Positions 17,695 through 25,742 of a stretch of DNA of 64,000 bases are shown here, in pieces. The notes under the pieces are model-generated. The model did not search any database. It was given only the letters and a program-made list of their open reading frames with translations, and had not been told where the DNA came from. Positions within the stretch are counted from its first letter, which is position 1. The number at the start of each line of letters is the position of its first letter. The stretch lies in the NCBI GenBank assembly GCA_904502005.1, contig CAJGDC010000001.1, positions 7,142 to 71,141 of the forward strand. The letters are read 5' to 3'. A program made the translations under genes and the position numbers. The DNA is from an uncultured Alistipes sp. Its GTDB lineage: Bacteria; Bacteroidota; Bacteroidia; Bacteroidales; Rikenellaceae.

Positions 17695-17710
17695 AAAATT
17701 TCTATCTTTG
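17679..17710 (+). promoter_or_regulatory. Promoter of the SGNH hydrolase/peptidase pair
   Basis: TTTG at 17679-17682, a 20-base spacer and TATCTTTG at 17703-17710 match the Bacteroidetes promoter form. The ATG is 23 bases further on. Confidence 0.75.
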
Positions 17711-17733
17711 TATAAACTTAAATCCTAAAAGAT

Positions 17734-18468
17734 ATGAGAAACCTATTTATTCTACTCCTTGCTCTGGCAGCATTTAGTTGCGCACCAAAGCAAGCTGAAC
17801 CAGTCCAGTCTGACAAGTATACCGTTGAGGGCTCTATCCACTTCAGCAAGCAGTGTGACGTTAAGTGGCTTACCCGCTACGAAGATAAATATATCAAGGC
17901 TCTGCATGAGCGTGCAGCCATAGAGCCAAGCGAGTGTGACGTTATGTTCTTCGGTAGCTCTTCTATCCGTCTATGGAAGAGTCTTAAGGAGGACTTTGCA
18001 CCTCTTACCGTTGTAAATCGTGGCTATGGCGGCGCTACACTGCGCGATTTGCACTACAACTACGAAACTGTCATGGCACACTACAAGCCTAAGGCATTTG
18101 TATTCTACTGCGACAATGATTTGAAGCCAAACTCCAAGACAAATATCACCGTGGGCGAGCTGTTTGACCTTGTGCGTCTACTCTTTAAGCGCATCGAGGC
18201 GGACTATCCGGGCGTGCCAATCTACTTTCTTGCCATGAAGCACTGCCAGCGCCGAGAGGCTATTCGCGACCGTCAGGCAACATATAACACCCTGATGCGT
18301 GAGTTCGCAGAGATTAGCGACCAGGTTATCTACGTAGATACTTGCACTCCGCTTCTTACTGAGGATGGTCAGATTGATGCAAGCAAATTTGTTGATGATA
18401 AAATTCACCTCAACGAGAAGGGCTATGCCGAGTGGGTGAAGATTCTTAGACCGATGTTAATCAAATAA
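17734..18468 (+). CDS. SGNH/GDSL-family lipoprotein hydrolase
   Basis: The 244 residues begin with a lipoprotein signal (LFILLLALAAFSC, Cys at residue 16). Block I is VMFFGSSSIRLW with the nucleophile serine near 74, block II is RGYGGATL, block III appears as YCDND where GxND is usual, and the catalytic D-H pair is DDKIHLNEKGY near 229. It is therefore an exported esterase or acetylxylan/peptidoglycan-type deacylase of unknown substrate. It is followed by the C1B peptidase gene after 9 bases, so the two form an operon. Confidence 0.8.
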   Translation: MRNLFILLLALAAFSCAPKQAEPVQSDKYTVEGSIHFSKQCDVKWLTRYEDKYIKALHERAAIEPSECDVMFFGSSSIRLWKSLKEDFAPLTVVNRGYGGATLRDLHYNYETVMAHYKPKAFVFYCDNDLKPNSKTNITVGELFDLVRLLFKRIEADYPGVPIYFLAMKHCQRREAIRDRQATYNTLMREFAEISDQVIYVDTCTPLLTEDGQIDASKFVDDKIHLNEKGYAEWVKILRPMLIK

Positions 18469-18477
18469 TTAGAGAAT

Positions 18478-19854
18478 ATGAAGAGAATTTTAACACTACT
18501 GTGCACACTTATCGCCTTTTCGGCAGTGGCACAAAAGAGCGGTGGCATTGATGCCGCAATGATGCAGCAGATTCGCGAGGGTTACAGAGGTAAAGCCTCT
18601 GACAAGGCTGTAAAAAATGCCCTCGCCTCAACACCAATCTCAACACTTGCCAAAAATGGTGACAACCTGGCAATGTGCGACACTCACTTTAGATATAAAG
18701 TCAAGACCAAGGGCATTACAGACCAGAAGTCATCGGGTCGTTGCTGGCTCTTTACGGGTCTTAACGTGCTGCGCGCAAAGATGATTGTTAAGCACGACCT
18801 TAAGGAGTTTGAGTTTTCACAAAACTACCTCTCTTTCTACGATCTACTCGAGAAGTCAAACCTCTTCTTGCAGGGCATTATCGACACTCGTGAGCTGCCG
18901 CTTGATGACCGCAAGGTTGAGTGGCTGCTTAAGAATCCTATTGGTGACGGTGGTCAGTTTACAGGTGTAAGCAACCTTATCACAAAGTATGGTGCAGTGC
19001 CAAATAGCGCTATGCCGGAGACCTATCAGAGCAATAACACCCGCGACATGCGAATGATTCTCTCGCTCAAGTTGCGTGAGTATGCCCTTAAGCTCCGCGA
19101 GGCACGTAAGGGCGAGCTGAAGGAGCTCAAGACCGCCATGCTGACAAACATCTACGACATTCTGGTTAAGTGCCTTGGCGTACCTCCTACAGAGTTCACA
19201 TGGACTCGCTACAATAGCAAGGGTGAGCGTGTAAGTTCAAAGACCTACACTCCACAGAGCTTCTATGCTGAGTTTGTGGGCGAAGACCTTGAGAATAACT
19301 ATGTTATGTTGATGAACGACCCTACTCGTGAGTATGGCAAGGTATATGAGATTGACTACGACCGCCACACCTACGACGGCGACAACTGGCTCTATATCAA
19401 CCTACCAATTGAGCGTATTAAGGAGGTGGCATTGGCATCTATCAAGGATAACACAGCCATGTACTTCTCTTGCGATGTGGGCAAATTCTTCGATCGCAAG
19501 CGTGGCGTGCTGGACATTTCAAACCTCGACTACGCCTCACTCTTTGCAACCGAATTCCCTATGGATAAAAAGCAGCGAGTATCAACCTTTGCCAGTGGCT
19601 CTTCACACGCCATGACCCTTATCGCAGTAGATACCGACAAGGATGGCAAGACAACTAAGTGGATGGTTGAGAACAGTTGGGGTGCAAATAGTGGCTACCG
19701 CGGCAATGTTATCATGACCGACGAGTGGTTCAACGAGTATATGTTCCGTCTGGTTGCCGAGCGCAAGTACGTTCCAGAGGATATTCTCAAGCTACTTGAG
19801 CAGAAGCCAATTATGCTCCCAGCTTGGGACCCTATGTTCGCTCCAGAGGAGTAA
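18478..19854 (+). CDS. Secreted C1B cysteine peptidase (bleomycin hydrolase/PepC-like)
   Basis: The 458 residues have a signal peptide (ILTLLCTLIAFSAVAQ), unlike cytosolic PepC. The catalytic triad is visible: Cys in SSGRCWLFTGLN near 88, His in GSSHAMTLIAVD near 380, and Asn in VENSWGANSGYRG near 404. The family makes aminopeptidases with a C-terminal tail plugging the active site; here the protein ends LPAWDPMFAPEE. A periplasmic place implies trimming of imported oligopeptides. It is in an operon with the SGNH lipoprotein, with a two-way terminator 15 bases after the stop. Confidence 0.88.
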   Translation: MKRILTLLCTLIAFSAVAQKSGGIDAAMMQQIREGYRGKASDKAVKNALASTPISTLAKNGDNLAMCDTHFRYKVKTKGITDQKSSGRCWLFTGLNVLRAKMIVKHDLKEFEFSQNYLSFYDLLEKSNLFLQGIIDTRELPLDDRKVEWLLKNPIGDGGQFTGVSNLITKYGAVPNSAMPETYQSNNTRDMRMILSLKLREYALKLREARKGELKELKTAMLTNIYDILVKCLGVPPTEFTWTRYNSKGERVSSKTYTPQSFYAEFVGEDLENNYVMLMNDPTREYGKVYEIDYDRHTYDGDNWLYINLPIERIKEVALASIKDNTAMYFSCDVGKFFDRKRGVLDISNLDYASLFATEFPMDKKQRVSTFASGSSHAMTLIAVDTDKDGKTTKWMVENSWGANSGYRGNVIMTDEWFNEYMFRLVAERKYVPEDILKLLEQKPIMLPAWDPMFAPEE

Positions 19855-19869
19855 CACATTTTCCAACAT

Positions 19870-19914
19870 AAAATAGTTAAGGGGTTGTGCATTGCGACAA
19901 CCCCTTACTATTTT
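19870..19914. terminator. Two-way terminator between the C1B peptidase and FAD oxidoreductase 2
   Basis: AAAATAGTTAAGGGGTTGT pairs with ACAACCCCTTACTATTTT (18 pairs, one bulge) around an 8-base loop. A- and T-runs on either side serve both converging genes. Confidence 0.85.
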
Positions 19915-19927
19915 GTATGCGATAAAA

Positions 19928-21751
19928 CTAACGGTCTTCAGCCTGGTGACCTGTACGGTCTACCTGGTGGTAGAACTGAGTGTAAGGCACATCGGTGCGA
20001 CCGGTACCCTTGCGCATCAGCTCCTTAAGGTCCTCAAAATATGTTGTATACACATCGCGAGGGTAAGCATCGCGGCGAGCACAAACGGCTGCAGCCATAC
20101 CAACAACCTCTCCGATAAGACCACATGTACGCATAACTCGTGTAGAGCCAAGGGCAATATGGGTTACGGAGATATTTCTACCCGCCATAAACATATTCTT
20201 AATATCCTTAGAGTAGAAGCAACGGTAAGGCAGCGCGTAGAAGTCAATTGGTGTCAGCACGCCATAAGAGAGCCACTCCTGATTTGGATAGTCCTTGCTA
20301 TTCTTCTCCATAGGATAGTGCTGGTCAATACGCCAAGTGGTAGTACAGGTCTCATCCTCGTGGCGAATAGGACGCGTAAGATCCTGCTCACGAAGGATAT
20401 AATCACCCATAATACGGCGAGACTCACGCTTACCAGAGACATGGCTCACCCAAGTGAGGTGTGTACATGTCCAATCCTCCTTCTTTGAGTAGCGATTCTT
20501 GCAGTATGAGAAGGTAGAGTAGGCAACATACATACCATAGTCGCGAATCTTCTCTGCATCTGCAACCTGGTCGTCCATCATACCAACCTCCCAGTACCAA
20601 TTTGCACGGTGTACTGGCTCAACGGTATACTCGTCAAGACGCAGACCCCAATCAAGCGAATCTGGGAAGTCGCAAGGTGTGTTCCAATCCTCGCAATACC
20701 ACTCAATAGATACACCCATAGTCATATCGTCTGCCTTCTCAGGCGCAAGGCGCTCGTCAAACTCTGCCCTTGCCTCACGACCCATACGGCACTCTGCGCC
20801 AGCCATATAGCCAAGGTGCGCATCGCCAGTACAGTCAGAGAAGTACTTACCCGAAATCTTAATTCTATTCTGAGCGGTAGCCTCCTGAGCCACTACAGAT
20901 GCAATCTTATCGCCATCCTTCTCAACCTCAATGACGGTATAACCCATAAAGAGCGAGATATTCTTCTCAGCAAGCACAACCTTCAGCTTCTTATCATCCT
21001 GATAGTGGTGCGCACCACGTGCATTACCGATTCTATCTGGGCCAATCTCGTTCAAAAGGTAGCCAAGCGATGGGTATGGGTCGATGTTAATCTGACCACC
21101 AAGACCTACGCGCACCTCAGATGAGTTATTACCTCCAAGAACATATCTATCCTGAATAAGTGCCACCTTAAGGCCGAGTCGTGAAGCTGCCAAGGCTGCA
21201 CAGATACCTGAAATACCACCACCAACAACTACAAAGTCATAAGCGCCCTTATCCTCAACCTCTGGCACGCCAAGCAACGCCTCGCGCAACTCGAAATACT
21301 CCTCAAGGCTCTCTGTTGGGGTATAATCCTCAGTTGTGAGAATCACAGCATCACAACGACCATCAAAACCTGTAAGGTCATGCAGTGCAATAGTATGCTC
21401 GCCAGCAGTAAGGGCTACCTTACCACCTCGTTGCCAGTACCAATTTACAGAGTCTGTACCGTAAGTTGTGCCGTCACTCACTCCGTCAATAAGCACAGAG
21501 AAGATACCCGGTGTAGGGCCATCAGACCAATGCTTAGTCCAGTTCTTTGTACGAACAAGAATGTTGTACTCTCCATCACAAGGCACAGTCACCTTTGTCA
21601 CAGCATCCTTAGCAAGTGGAGTTCCAATACCATGCGCTAACAGATAAGATGAGCCCATCTGCAGTACGAACTGCTGTTCAACAGTCCAGTCACCACGCTC
21701 AGCAAAGGTCGTAGCCAAGACCATCACTGAATTTGAATTGTTCAATTTCAT
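19928..21751 (-). CDS. FAD-dependent oxidoreductase with N-terminal lectin-like domain (copy 2)
   Basis: This 607-residue paralogue of the protein at 15837-17642 has the same architecture. It has an N-terminal beta domain (YNILVRTKNWTKHWSDG, GEHTIALHDLTGFDGRCDAVILT), then VVVGGGISGICAALAASRLG and VLGGNNSSEVRVGLGG. Long blocks are almost identical in both (MYVAYS, YSKKEDW/Y, SHVSGKRESRRIMG, RCFYSKDIKNMFMAGR). No signal peptide is present, so it should be cytoplasmic. It is transcribed away from a Na+/solute symporter, with overlapping promoters between them, which suggests the symporter imports its substrate. Confidence 0.75.
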   Translation of the reverse strand: MKLNNSNSVMVLATTFAERGDWTVEQQFVLQMGSSYLLAHGIGTPLAKDAVTKVTVPCDGEYNILVRTKNWTKHWSDGPTPGIFSVLIDGVSDGTTYGTDSVNWYWQRGGKVALTAGEHTIALHDLTGFDGRCDAVILTTEDYTPTESLEEYFELREALLGVPEVEDKGAYDFVVVGGGISGICAALAASRLGLKVALIQDRYVLGGNNSSEVRVGLGGQINIDPYPSLGYLLNEIGPDRIGNARGAHHYQDDKKLKVVLAEKNISLFMGYTVIEVEKDGDKIASVVAQEATAQNRIKISGKYFSDCTGDAHLGYMAGAECRMGREARAEFDERLAPEKADDMTMGVSIEWYCEDWNTPCDFPDSLDWGLRLDEYTVEPVHRANWYWEVGMMDDQVADAEKIRDYGMYVAYSTFSYCKNRYSKKEDWTCTHLTWVSHVSGKRESRRIMGDYILREQDLTRPIRHEDETCTTTWRIDQHYPMEKNSKDYPNQEWLSYGVLTPIDFYALPYRCFYSKDIKNMFMAGRNISVTHIALGSTRVMRTCGLIGEVVGMAAAVCARRDAYPRDVYTTYFEDLKELMRKGTGRTDVPYTQFYHQVDRTGHQAEDR

Positions 21752-21777
21752 ATGTTAATAATTAGGAAATACTAACA

Positions 21778-21809
21778 CAAATGTAGAAAGAATTTGGCTT
21801 CTTTGCAAA
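21778..21809 (-). promoter_or_regulatory. Promoter of FAD oxidoreductase copy 2
   Basis: On the minus strand TTTG (21809-21806), a 20-base spacer and TACATTTG (21785-21778) match the consensus, 26 bases before the ATG. Confidence 0.75.
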
Positions 21810-21824
21810 TAATTGCTACCTTTG
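21793..21824 (+). promoter_or_regulatory. Promoter of the sodium/solute symporter
   Basis: TTTG (21793-21796), a 20-base spacer and TACCTTTG (21817-21824) match the consensus. Its -33 half overlaps the -33 half of the opposite promoter, so polymerases would compete. Confidence 0.75.
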
Positions 21825-21853
21825 TAGTTAAATAAACTAAAACCAAAAACCGT

Positions 21854-23425
21854 ATGACTTTACTCGATTGGCTCATTGTAGCCCTATTTTTAGGCACGCT
21901 GATGGCTATCGGCTACGCCTTCTCTCGCAAAAACAAGGATGTTGAGGACTATTTCGTTGCAGGTCGCTCAATGCCGGGATGGATTGTGGCTATTGCCGCT
22001 ACTGGCACAACAATCTCAGCAGGCACATTTGTTGGTTCTCCAGAGCTCGGCTTTAACACCGACCTTACCTATGTGCTCAATCTTCTTGGCTCTATTGTGG
22101 GCGGTATGCTCGTGGCTGCACTCATTATGCCAAAACTCTACAAGGCAAATACTATTACCATATATGGTTACATCGGCGACCGCTTTGGTGAGAAGTCTAA
22201 GCGTGTAAATAGCGCTATGTTCCTGCTCGGACAGCTCTTTACATCTGGTTCACGACTCTTTATTGCCGCAATTGCAATCTCGGTAATCGTCTTTGGCGGT
22301 ATCAAGTTTGACTTTATGGTCTACTCTATCATCCTGCTCGGTCTTGTCTCTACTGTCTATACGATGATGGGTGGAATCAAGGGTCTGCTCTATATTGACA
22401 CTTTCCAAACCCTGCTACTTGTAGGTACTGGTGTTGTAGCTCTTATTATGGTATTCTGCGCTATTGACATGCCATTTTCAGAGTTGTGGGCAATGCTTAC
22501 AGATGGAGGTATGACCAAGACTCCTGGCGCAAATGCTGGAGCACTTGCAGCTGACGGCACTATTGTCGGCTGGCAAGAGGGTAGCAAGCTCAAGATGTTC
22601 GACTTCTCGCTCAACTGGGCTTCACCATACACAGTTTTGGGTGGTATGGTTGGCGTGGCTTTCTTCAAGGTCTGCCAGTACACTACCGACCACGAGTTTG
22701 TGCAGCGCCAGCTCGCTTGTCGTGACGTTAAGCAGGCATCTATGTCACTCGTATGGTCACAGCTTATCTCACTGCCTATCGTGCTTGTCTTCCTGCTTAT
22801 CGGTTCACTCCTCTTTGTCAAGTATAAGAGTGAGTTCCTTGCTACTGGCAACCCATCGCAGTTCTTTACAGATGCACGTGATATCTTCCCACAATACATC
22901 AAGAATCACATCCCTATGGGTGTGCGTGGATTGATGATTACCGGTCTGCTAGCAGCAGCTCTATCTTCATTCAACTCGGCTATTAATGCTATGGCATCAA
23001 GCTTCGTTACTGACCTCTACCTCCCTATTCGCGCAGATAAGGGCAAGGCTGTTAAGGGCGACGCTGAGCAGCTCTCATCTTCTCGTAAGATGGTATTCCT
23101 TATGGGTATGTTGCTCACCGGATTCGCTATCGTTACAGCAGTGATGCAGGAGGCAAGTGGACTCAACCTTGTAGACTTTGCTACCGGCGTTATGTGCTTC
23201 GCCTATGCAGGTATGATTGGAGTATTCCTCACAGCTATCTTCACAAAGCGCGGAAATACCACTAGCGTTATTGCCGCTATCGTTGTTGGCGCACTGATTA
23301 TCATTCCGCTGATGTTCCAGAAACAGATTTTCGGCACACAGTATATCGCATGGACCTGGTGGGCTCCTATCGGCGGTATAATCTCAACCACAATCTGTAT
23401 GCTCGGCAAACCTGCGAAAAAGTAA
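21854..23425 (+). CDS. Sodium:solute symporter (SSS family)
   Basis: This 523-residue integral membrane protein has about 13 hydrophobic segments. The family opening (VEDYFVAGRSMPGWIVAIAATGTTISAGTFVGSPELGF) and the segment GLMITGLLAAALSSFNSAINAMASSFVTDLY (about 360-390), which carries the Na+-binding serines, are clear. SSS proteins import sugars, sialic acids, amino acids or vitamins with Na+. The substrate is not evident, but the divergent FAD oxidoreductase suggests a carbohydrate or derivative. A 423-base hairpin-rich gap follows. Confidence 0.9.
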   Translation: MTLLDWLIVALFLGTLMAIGYAFSRKNKDVEDYFVAGRSMPGWIVAIAATGTTISAGTFVGSPELGFNTDLTYVLNLLGSIVGGMLVAALIMPKLYKANTITIYGYIGDRFGEKSKRVNSAMFLLGQLFTSGSRLFIAAIAISVIVFGGIKFDFMVYSIILLGLVSTVYTMMGGIKGLLYIDTFQTLLLVGTGVVALIMVFCAIDMPFSELWAMLTDGGMTKTPGANAGALAADGTIVGWQEGSKLKMFDFSLNWASPYTVLGGMVGVAFFKVCQYTTDHEFVQRQLACRDVKQASMSLVWSQLISLPIVLVFLLIGSLLFVKYKSEFLATGNPSQFFTDARDIFPQYIKNHIPMGVRGLMITGLLAAALSSFNSAINAMASSFVTDLYLPIRADKGKAVKGDAEQLSSSRKMVFLMGMLLTGFAIVTAVMQEASGLNLVDFATGVMCFAYAGMIGVFLTAIFTKRGNTTSVIAAIVVGALIIIPLMFQKQIFGTQYIAWTWWAPIGGIISTTICMLGKPAKK

Positions 23426-23723
23426 ACTCTGGTTTGGCTAACGCAGTACGGCTGGCGCGGAACTGCCCGCTTTTTGAAAAAAGCAGGGCGTGCAAAAACT
23501 TTTTGAGAAACTTCGTTTCTCTTCCGTGCTGATGCGGATTTAGGATAGCCTTGTGGCTATTACGATAAAAAAGAGAGATATGCTTTTGCTCAAGTAAACT
23601 TGGCAAGCAATCTCTCTTTTCTCTCGTACCATCTGCGATGGGCAACCTCAATCCGAATAAACACACAGACAAAGTCTGTACCGCTAAACGGCTAACAGCC
23701 AATGGCTAATAGCCAACAGCCAA
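23426..23723. repeat. Hairpin-string intergenic region
   Basis: No credible gene is present. At least six hairpins follow each other: 23465-23489 (GCCC-GCTTTTT / AAAAAGC-A-GGGC), 23505-23521 (GAGAAAC/GTTTCTC), 23545-23560 (ATAGCC/GGCTAT), 23568-23621 (AAAAGAGAGAT/ATCTCTCTTTT with nested inner stems), 23629-23641 (CCATC/GATGG) and 23665-23679 (ACAGAC/GTCTGT). It ends with the GGCTAA/TTAGCC units (23686-23722) also found after tsaD. It may be a composite of dispersed elements or a structured RNA. Confidence 0.55.
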
Positions 23724-23848
23724 TTTTGTCGTCAGAGTGGCGCATTTACAACGCTCGGCAAAAAATCCCACCGATGGATAGTACTAAGTACAGCCATTGG
23801 TGGGACTTTTTTATTAGCGGCAGGAAATGTGCCACTATCACGACAAAA
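23724..23848. repeat. Large nested palindrome enclosing a terminator
   Basis: The outer arms 23724-23747 and 23825-23848 are inverted copies matching at 21 of 24 positions (TTTTGTCGT...GTGG core). Inside, TCCCACCGATGG (23766-23777) pairs with CCATTGGTGGGA (23794-23805, one G-T pair) between A- and T-runs, a good two-way terminator. The right arm ends exactly at the stop codon of the next minus-strand gene. Confidence 0.7.
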
Positions 23849-24217
23849 TTATCTTTGGGCACGTTTTTTACGCCTAGCATCACGCTCCGCAGCCTGCTCA
23901 GTTGTGAGCATAATAATCAGATCAAGGTCGATATTTGGCTCATCGACATCTATCTCCTGCTGAAAAGTCTCGTAACCTTCAGCCACGATAGTGAGGATAT
24001 ACCCTCCCTGTGGCAGCACAACACGGAAACCATCGGCATTGACTTTCTGCTGATATTTTAGATCTGAGTCCCACTCTGAGGTAAAGGTCACAAGTGCACC
24101 TGCAATAGCCTCTGCACTCTTTTTAGGCACGGGTGTACCACTTACAGCGGCGAGGTTCTGCGCCTGGGTTGTAAATGCCACGGCGAGAAATAGTAATGTT
24201 GATAAAATCTTTTTCAT
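23849..24217 (-). CDS. Small secreted protein with carboxypeptidase-regulatory-like fold
   Basis: About 122 residues: a signal peptide (ILSTLLFLAVAFTTQAQN), then one beta-sandwich-like repeat (IAGALVTFTSEWDSDLKYQQKVNADGFRVVLPQGGYILTIVAEGYETFQQEIDV), which fits CarboxypepD_reg or PEGA-type surface domains. A basic tail (ERDARRKKRAQR) ends it. The function is unknown. The ATG at 24217 opens the signal peptide, and a promoter box ends only 4 bases before it, so the mRNA may be leaderless. Confidence 0.6.
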   Translation of the reverse strand: MKKILSTLLFLAVAFTTQAQNLAAVSGTPVPKKSAEAIAGALVTFTSEWDSDLKYQQKVNADGFRVVLPQGGYILTIVAEGYETFQQEIDVDEPNIDLDLIIMLTTEQAAERDARRKKRAQR

Positions 24218-24221
24218 AGAG

Positions 24222-24229
24222 CAAAGGTA
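24222..24229 (-). promoter_or_regulatory. Candidate -7 box 4 bases before the start at 24217
   Basis: TACCTTTG on the minus strand fits the consensus; no TTTG is found 19-20 bases further upstream. If active, transcription would begin at or just after the ATG. Confidence 0.4.
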
Positions 24230-24312
24230 ATAAATATTCATCTATATAGAGACTTGTGCTGCAAAAAAGTTAAAGCCGAGTTTGCAAATTTCGTAAATTG
24301 AATAAAATTTAC

Positions 24313-24320
24313 TACCTTTG
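24313..24320 (+). promoter_or_regulatory. Candidate -7 box for the glycerophosphodiesterase gene
   Basis: TACCTTTG with a weak -33 form TTCG (24290-24293) 19 bases upstream; the ATG is 40 bases further on. Confidence 0.5.
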
Positions 24321-24360
24321 TTGAATAGAAAGATTTTTTAACCTTAAACAGATAACAGAG

Positions 24361-25221
24361 ATGAAAAGATTTTTTATGTTTGCGGCATTTGCTGCAGCGC
24401 TCTTCTCAGCAGACTTTGCTACTGCTCAGACTAAGATTGAGGATTACCCAACTGTTCAGTTCTTTGCTCATCGTGGTAGCCGCTTTGAGTATGATGAGAA
24501 CACCATGCTCGCCTTCCGTGAGGCTTATGCTCGTGGTGCTCGTGGTTTTGAGACCGATGTTCGTATGACCGGCTCTGGTGACCTTATTCTTAGCCACGAC
24601 GAGTCACTCTATCGCACCTGTGGCGTAGATGTTCAGACTGAGGACCTTACAACTAAGGAGTGCTTGAAGATTAAGACTAAGTCTGGCAATGACCTTGCAC
24701 TTTGTCAGGAGCTTGCTGACTTCCTTGCTGGCAAGCCAAATATGTATATTGAGTGGGAGATTAAGACTATCCCAGAGCTCTACACCGAGGCAAAGCTCGA
24801 GGAGTTGTGCGAGAAGTTGTGGAATATGACCATGCCTACTAAGCACGAGACATCACTCTACCTCTTCACATCGTTTGACAAGCGCGCTCTTAATATTATG
24901 AAGCGCCTGCACCCAGAGGCTGAGATGATGCTTCTTAAGAGCAAGCCTGCATCTCCAGAGATTCTTATGGAGGCGTACAATATGGGCATTATGCGCGTAG
25001 GTTGCAAGATGGACGGTACTACTCGCTCAACTATCCGCTTGGGTCATAAGCTCGGTATGATTGTATCGCTCTGGCCAGGTAATAACAAGGAGGACTTCTT
25101 CCTCGGTGCTGCTCTTGGTTGCGACGCTATGTGCTGCGACCGCTTCTTTGAGGTTGCTGAGTGGGCAGAGAAGAATATTCCATTCGTAAAGATTAAGGGC
25201 TACGAGAAGCCAAACAAATAA
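24361..25221 (+). CDS. Exported glycerophosphodiester phosphodiesterase family protein
   Basis: The 286 residues start with a signal peptide (FMFAAFAAALFSADFATAQ). The GDPD signature follows: FAHRGSRFEYDENT near 36-50, GARGFETDVRMT near 59-70, and LSHDESLYRTCG near 77-88, with the catalytic histidines and metal-binding Glu/Asp. The periplasmic enzyme would hydrolyse glycerophosphodiesters (from phospholipid turnover) to glycerol-3-phosphate and an alcohol. It stands alone between the small secreted protein and a long terminator. Confidence 0.88.
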   Translation: MKRFFMFAAFAAALFSADFATAQTKIEDYPTVQFFAHRGSRFEYDENTMLAFREAYARGARGFETDVRMTGSGDLILSHDESLYRTCGVDVQTEDLTTKECLKIKTKSGNDLALCQELADFLAGKPNMYIEWEIKTIPELYTEAKLEELCEKLWNMTMPTKHETSLYLFTSFDKRALNIMKRLHPEAEMMLLKSKPASPEILMEAYNMGIMRVGCKMDGTTRSTIRLGHKLGMIVSLWPGNNKEDFFLGAALGCDAMCCDRFFEVAEWAEKNIPFVKIKGYEKPNK

Positions 25222-25230
25222 TCTGTAGAT

Positions 25231-25278
25231 TATAAAAATAATAAGCACCGCCAAAAAGCGGTGCTTATTATTTTTATA
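25231..25278. terminator. Perfect 21-base-pair two-way terminator
   Basis: Positions 25231-25251 and 25258-25278 are exact inverted copies with a 6-base loop CAAAAA; the GC core is AAGCACCGC/GCGGTGCTT, with A/T-rich flanks. It closes the glycerophosphodiesterase gene and the nine-gene susC operon from the other side. Confidence 0.9.
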
Positions 25279-25285
25279 TCTGATT

Positions 25286-25741
25286 CTACCTCAGCTCCTC
25301 TGGCAGACTCTCAACACGAGTATAGACCGAGATATTTTCCTTGTCGTCAGTCGCTATCCAACGCATTGTAGAGGCACGAAGCTCTACAATATAGCGGTGA
25401 GACCAATCAAAGTAGTTATACTCATCTGTTCCATAATTGCCGCGAATTACGGCACCGAGCATAGTATCGGTCTCAATAAAGTAGTGTCCACTCTTAATCT
25501 CGCTATACATTGTACCGATATTCTGGTAGATAGTATAGGTGCGCTCAGAGCGCTCAAAGCTGATATAAACATAATCGCCCTGCTGAAGAGTTGCGCCATT
25601 ATCATAGCTTGTCAGCATCCACACACCAGCAAGATTTACAGGTGTCACATCAATCAGTGGCTCGAGTTTCTCCGCCTCCTCATTCTTTGTACAACAGCAC
25701 AACGCAAGCGCTGCAAATAGTAATGTGATGTATCTTCTCAT
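25286..25741 (-). CDS. Small lipoprotein, possibly lipocalin-like
   Basis: About 151 residues. A lipoprotein signal (YITLLFAALALCCC) precedes a region with LAGVWMLTSYDNG near 40, strands such as YVYISFERSERTYTIYQ, and a final MRWIATDDKENISVYTRV. This pattern resembles lipocalin-like lipoproteins of Bacteroidetes, but I cannot name a family. The ATG at 25741 is preferred to the upstream TTG. It is the last gene of the susC operon and starts one base after the DUF1573 gene stops. Confidence 0.55.
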   Translation of the reverse strand: MRRYITLLFAALALCCCTKNEEAEKLEPLIDVTPVNLAGVWMLTSYDNGATLQQGDYVYISFERSERTYTIYQNIGTMYSEIKSGHYFIETDTMLGAVIRGNYGTDEYNYFDWSHRYIVELRASTMRWIATDDKENISVYTRVESLPEELR

Positions 25742-25742
25742 A

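Noticed and set aside
23367..23702. 111-codon minus-strand frame over the end of the symporter gene and the hairpin-rich gap
   Set aside because: It overlaps the symporter end in antisense and reads through several perfect hairpins; its composition is not protein-like.
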